Shown: piece after piece, positions 24,618-27,917 of the stretch
Layout of the letters: every line of letters begins with the position of its first letter
How positions within the stretch are numbered: the stretch's first letter is position 1
NCBI GenBank assembly: GCA_049451635.1
Contig: JBMTVT010000032.1
Coordinates: 1-27,917 of the forward strand
Origin: JBMTVT01 sp049451635
GTDB lineage: Bacteria > Bacteroidota > Bacteroidia > Flavobacteriales > Flavobacteriaceae
Length of the DNA stretch: 27,917 nt
Direction: 5' to 3'
Made by a program: the position numbers and the translations under genes
The notes under the pieces: generated by a model
What the model was told of the DNA's origin: nothing
What the model saw: the letters and a program-made list of their open reading frames with translations, nothing else
Databases searched by the model: none

Positions 24618-24946
24618 TGCATATAGATTTACCAGAAAAACGATATTATGGCATTGGCGAAGTTGCTAAAGCATTTGGTGTTAACACGTCTTTGATACGT
24701 TTTTGGGAAAAAGAATTTGATGTACTAAAACCAAAAAAGAATGCTAAAGGCAACCGTAAGTTCACTCCCGAGGATATAAAAAATCTGAAGTTTATTTACC
24801 ATTTGGTAAAGGAACGTGGTTTTACGCTTGAAGGGGCAAAAATCCATTTAAAGGAAGAAAAAAAACAAGCTCTTAGCAATTTTGAAATTATAAGCAAACT
24901 TGAAGATATAAAAACCCAACTCATAAAAATAAAAGAGCATCTTTAG
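24617..24946 (+). CDS. MerR-family transcriptional regulator, short form
   Basis: 109 residues. YYGIGEVAKAFGVNTSLIRFWEKEF (about 9-33) is the MerR winged helix-turn-helix, followed by the wing (NRKFTPEDIKNLKFIYHLV) and a short helical tail (GFTLEGAKIHLKEEKKQ) for dimerisation. There is no effector-binding domain and no Cys cluster, so it is not a metal sensor; its signal is unknown. It is coupled to the peptidase gene by the TAATG overlap, and LemA follows after 97 bases. As I recall, this order is conserved in flavobacteria. Confidence 0.9.
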   Translation: MHIDLPEKRYYGIGEVAKAFGVNTSLIRFWEKEFDVLKPKKNAKGNRKFTPEDIKNLKFIYHLVKERGFTLEGAKIHLKEEKKQALSNFEIISKLEDIKTQLIKIKEHL

Positions 24947-25043
24947 GTTTTTACTTTAAAAAATATTCTTAAACATGTAACTTTCAAGTCAGTTATGTGT
25001 CATATAAACAACTTTAAAACATTACTTTTTAAACTAAACTATC

Positions 25044-25631
25044 ATGAAAAAATTTTTACCATGGATTATCGTTGCCATAGTAGTATTGGGTATCTACTCT
25101 TGGGCAAAAGGATTTAAAAATACCGCAGTAGAATATGAAGCTGATGCGAAAACAGCATGGTCTAATGTAGAAAGCGCTTACCAACGACGTGCTGACTTAA
25201 TACCAAATTTGGTAGCTACTGTAAAAGGTTATGCCGAACACGAAAAAGAAACTTTAGAAGGTGTTATCAAAGCACGGTCAGAAGCCACAAAAACAACTAT
25301 TGATGCTGGAGATTTAACTCCTGAAAAAATGGCGCAATTTCAACAAGTCCAACAAGGTTTGAGTGGTGCGTTATCAAGGCTATTAGTAACCGTGGAGCGT
25401 TATCCTGATTTGAAAGCCGATAAAAGTTTTTTAGAATTGCAAGCACAGCTTGAAGGTACAGAAAACAGAATTAATGTAACTAGAGATCGTTACAATGAAG
25501 CTGTAAACAAATATGATATTTATACTACCAAATTTCCTGGTAAACTTCTAGCTGATCTATTTGGTTTTGAAGAAATGCCAAGATATAAAAGTGCACCAGG
25601 TAGCGAAAATGCACCTAAAGTAGAATTTTAA
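25044..25631 (+). CDS. LemA-family membrane protein
   Basis: 195 residues with one N-terminal membrane helix (about 5-22) and a long helical body: VEYEADAKTAWSNVESAYQRRADLIPNLV (split over about 29-57), VKGYAEHEKETL, LLVTVERYPDLKA and NRINVTRDRYNEAVNKYD, all diagnostic of LemA. The molecular function is unsettled; LemA genes are usually followed by TPM-domain genes, as here. TAATG overlap with the next gene gives coupling. Confidence 0.95.
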   Translation: MKKFLPWIIVAIVVLGIYSWAKGFKNTAVEYEADAKTAWSNVESAYQRRADLIPNLVATVKGYAEHEKETLEGVIKARSEATKTTIDAGDLTPEKMAQFQQVQQGLSGALSRLLVTVERYPDLKADKSFLELQAQLEGTENRINVTRDRYNEAVNKYDIYTTKFPGKLLADLFGFEEMPRYKSAPGSENAPKVEF

Positions 25632-26068
25632 TGTCTAAAATTGAAGACTTTTTAAGCGCAACTGAAGAAGAAGAGGTTATTGAAGCTATTCGTGTAGCCG
25701 AATTGAATACTTCTGGAGAAATACGTGTGCATATTGAAAAAACCTCAAATGGCGATGCTACAAATCGTGCCTTGGAAGTTTTTTATTTGCTAAAAATGGA
25801 AAACACAAAACTTCAAAATGCGGTATTAATTTATGTAGCTGTTGAAGATAAAAATTTTGTTATTTACGGAGACAAGGGCATTAACGATGTTGTAGAAAAC
25901 GATTTTTGGGATAGCACCAAAGACCTTATTCAATATCATTTTAAAAAAGGGGATTTTAAACAAGGTTTAGTTGAAGGTATTTTAAAATCTGGCGAGCAAC
26001 TTAAAAAATATTTCCCTTATTCCGATTCAGATAAAAACGAACTTTCTAATGAAATATCCAGAGGGTGA
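25631..26068 (+). CDS. TPM-domain protein, soluble form
   Basis: 145 residues. EEVIEAIRVAELNTSGEIRVHIEKTS, with AVLIYVAVEDKNFVIYGDKGIND (split about residues 77-99) and LVEGILKSGEQLKKYFP, is the TPM domain, a fold seen in envelope proteins and in a plant photosystem repair phosphatase. No signal peptide or helix, so probably cytoplasmic, unlike its neighbour. Coupled by TAATG to lemA, and its stop overlaps the GTG of the next gene. Confidence 0.9.
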   Translation: MSKIEDFLSATEEEEVIEAIRVAELNTSGEIRVHIEKTSNGDATNRALEVFYLLKMENTKLQNAVLIYVAVEDKNFVIYGDKGINDVVENDFWDSTKDLIQYHFKKGDFKQGLVEGILKSGEQLKKYFPYSDSDKNELSNEISRG

Positions 26069-26877
26069 CATTTAAATTTAAACATATTATTGCATTATTT
26101 CTTCTGATTTTTGGAATTAACCAAACAGTAATAGCACAATTTAAAATTCCTGAAAAACCCACGTTTCAAACTAGTGTTTATGACTATATAAATTTGCTTT
26201 CTTCCAATCAAAAAAATACTTTGGAGCAAAAGCTTATTAAGTATTCTGATACAACTTCAACACAAATAGTTGTTGCAATTATCAATTCGACTCAAGGAGA
26301 ATATATTAATTTTTTAGGTGCGCAATGGCTTACAGAATGGGGTATTGGGCAAGCTAAAGAAGATAATGGTATTCTAATTCTTTTAGCTAAAGACGATAGA
26401 AAAATAGGTATCAATACTGGATATGGTGTGGAACATTTGTTAACCGATGCCATGTCTAAACGTATTATTGAGCGAGATATTATTCCATATTTTAAGCAAA
26501 ATGATTACTACGGAGGATTAAACAGTGGAACTGATGCTATTTTTGAGGTTTTAAATGGAGAATATCAAGGTGTTCGTAAATCTGGCAATAATGATTTTCC
26601 CATTGGGTTTATTTTTATTCTCATCTTTATATTTATCATTATTCTGATATCAATTTCAAAAAACAGTCGAGGAGGTGGAAACCGAGGTCATAGAACCATG
26701 GGATCAGATATTTTAGAGGCTATCATTTTAAGTAATATGGGTCGCGGTAGTTACCGCAGAGGTTCTAGTGGTTGGGGCGGAAGTTCAAGTAGAGGCGGAT
26801 GGTCTTCTGGTGGCGGATTTGGCGGAGGCTTCGGTGGTGGTTCTGGTGGAGGTGGGGGGGCATCTGGTGGTTGGTAG
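26065..26877 (+). CDS. TPM-domain protein with membrane helix and Gly-rich tail (YgcG-like)
   Basis: 270 residues starting at a GTG that overlaps the previous stop (GTGA). No ATG gives a better start, and the GTG opens a signal peptide (FKHIIALFLLIFGINQTVIAQ). The TPM domain spans about 38-165 (YDYINLLSSNQKNTLEQKL, STQIVVAIINSTQG, KIGINTGYGVEHLLTD). A membrane helix lies at about 175-197, and the tail (235-270) is nearly all Gly and Ser, ending GGASGGW. Together with LemA and the soluble TPM protein it forms a membrane module of unknown function. Confidence 0.92.
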   Translation: MTFKFKHIIALFLLIFGINQTVIAQFKIPEKPTFQTSVYDYINLLSSNQKNTLEQKLIKYSDTTSTQIVVAIINSTQGEYINFLGAQWLTEWGIGQAKEDNGILILLAKDDRKIGINTGYGVEHLLTDAMSKRIIERDIIPYFKQNDYYGGLNSGTDAIFEVLNGEYQGVRKSGNNDFPIGFIFILIFIFIIILISISKNSRGGGNRGHRTMGSDILEAIILSNMGRGSYRRGSSGWGGSSSRGGWSSGGGFGGGFGGGSGGGGGASGGW

Positions 26878-26925
26878 TTTTATGAAAGTTTTTTATTATC
26901 TTCCAATGTTTAAAAATCCTAGCCA

Positions 26926-27917
26926 ATGATGAAGCTTCATTTTCTATTTTTCATGTGTTTTTTATTAGTTTTTGAGTTAAAAGCGCAATCCGTTGTTGCT
27001 TCTGATAAATTTAATTTACCAGCAATAATAAAAGAAACTTCAGGGCTTATATATTATGGGAACAAACTCATTACTCATAATGATAGTGGTAATGCCGCTG
27101 AACTATATGAAATAAACACCTTGGATGGCTCCATAAACAGAACAGTTACCATTACTAATGCAACTAATGTAGATTGGGAGGATCTTGCCCAAGACAACAC
27201 CTACATATACATTGGAGATATTGGAAATAACAATGGAAACAGATCAGATTTAAAATTTTACAGAATTTTAAAAGCTGACTTTGATTCTAATACTAATGTT
27301 ATGGCTGATATTATTAATTATTCTTACGTCAACCAAACAGATTTTACTTCCAATCCTAATAATAATAATTGGGACGCTGAAGGATTTGTAATTTACGACA
27401 ATAACATTTTGATTTTTTCTAAAAACTGGGATAATAATGAAGTTGATGTTTATGCCTTACCAAATACTATTGGCACTCAAAGCGCAATTAAAGTAAGTAA
27501 TTACAATGCACAAGGCTTAATTACTGGAGCTGATATAGTTGGTTCGAATAAAATATATCTTTGTGGCTACTCTCAAGATGATGGCACACCTTTTTTAATT
27601 GAAATTTACAATTTAAATATAAGTACACCTTCAAACCTTGATGTGTTTGCAAATAGTGATGCTGTAAAATTAAATAACTTTTTACCTTTCGGAAACCAAG
27701 TAGAAGGCATCTGTTTTATTGAAACAGATGGTACTATAGATACGCTTTATATCTCTAATGAAGAACTCTCAATAACTACACCTATTTTGTTCACGTCTCC
27801 TTCAAAGCTCAGAACATTAACTGTGGATAATTCTACCTTAAGCACCTCAAATTTTGAAGGTGACGACAATCTTAAACTATATCCCAACCCCTTTCAAAAT
27901 ATCATTAAACTAAATAA
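26926..27917 (+). CDS. Exported beta-propeller-like protein with T9SS sorting domain (truncated by window)
   Basis: Reading from the ATG pair at 26926/26929, the frame is open for 330 codons to the edge of the window. A signal peptide (MMKLHFLFFMCFLLVFELKAQ) is followed by IKETSGLIYYGNKLITHNDSG, VDWEDLAQDNTYIYIGDIGNN and further strand-rich blocks with the look of a beta-propeller. The last visible residues, LKLYPNPFQNIIKLN, are the start of a type A C-terminal sorting domain for the type IX secretion system, so the protein is probably released or attached at the cell surface. No catalytic motif recognised. The 3' end is missing. Confidence 0.85.
   Translation, partial: MMKLHFLFFMCFLLVFELKAQSVVASDKFNLPAIIKETSGLIYYGNKLITHNDSGNAAELYEINTLDGSINRTVTITNATNVDWEDLAQDNTYIYIGDIGNNNGNRSDLKFYRILKADFDSNTNVMADIINYSYVNQTDFTSNPNNNNWDAEGFVIYDNNILIFSKNWDNNEVDVYALPNTIGTQSAIKVSNYNAQGLITGADIVGSNKIYLCGYSQDDGTPFLIEIYNLNISTPSNLDVFANSDAVKLNNFLPFGNQVEGICFIETDGTIDTLYISNEELSITTPILFTSPSKLRTLTVDNSTLSTSNFEGDDNLKLYPNPFQNIIKLN

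Noticed and set aside
1..27917. CRISPR array, prophage, toxin-antitoxin or restriction system
   Set aside because: No regularly spaced repeats, no phage or transposase genes, and no small gene pair of the right type; the window is largely housekeeping.

Overview
The window is AT-rich chromosomal DNA from a member of the Bacteroidota, almost certainly family Flavobacteriaceae. The evidence is a putative-porin/rnhB divergent pair, an alaS-GSCFA pair, a nucleoid-associated protein of the NdpA type, TAnnTTTG-type -7 promoter boxes, no consistent Shine-Dalgarno signals, and a gene at the right edge that begins a type IX secretion (T9SS) C-terminal sorting domain. I see no phage, plasmid, transposase, CRISPR, tRNA or rRNA. 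It is mostly a housekeeping region with several interesting intergenic elements.

Layout. 1-271: no gene, but a folded repeat (copy 1). 272-5428: an outer-membrane porin-like protein on the minus strand, divergent from rnhB, which is followed by a large lipoprotein with a propeller-like C-terminal half. 5429-5729: non-coding, with a terminator-like hairpin that may end a small RNA. 5730-8136: a nucleoid-associated protein, a long inverted-repeat element, lipB, a 52-residue Pmp3/YqaE membrane protein, and copy 2 of the folded repeat in the region upstream of lysS. 8137-12065: lysS, a decayed alpha/beta-hydrolase pseudogene, an exported barrel-like protein of unknown role, and a small exported charged protein. 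A bidirectional terminator then separates this from a minus-strand operon (15125 to 12120) of a PLP-dependent deaminase/desulfhydrase-like enzyme, a glucosaminidase-LysM lipoprotein and hemL.

15168-19931: a tiny HExxH protein, a Cys-rich 54-residue protein, a DUF4136-type lipoprotein, a long aromatic amino-acid hydroxylase, and a minus-strand pair (DUF4230-type protein, then an enoyl-CoA hydratase family protein) whose leader carries an attenuator-like structure. 19932-23492: alaS followed by a GSCFA-domain protein (minus). 23646-26877: a tightly packed, translationally coupled set: M23 peptidase, MerR-like regulator, LemA, and two TPM-domain proteins. 26926-end: a truncated exported protein with a T9SS tail.

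Functionally the window combines translation (lysS, alaS), cofactor synthesis (lipB, hemL), RNA/DNA maintenance (rnhB, NdpA type) and cell-envelope upkeep (porin, glucosaminidase, M23 peptidase, LemA/TPM, several lipoproteins). The features most worth following up are RNA-level or repeat-like: the two copies of a three-way-junction element, the 71-nt inverted-repeat element at 6863-6933, and the attenuator-like leader at 19610-19665.
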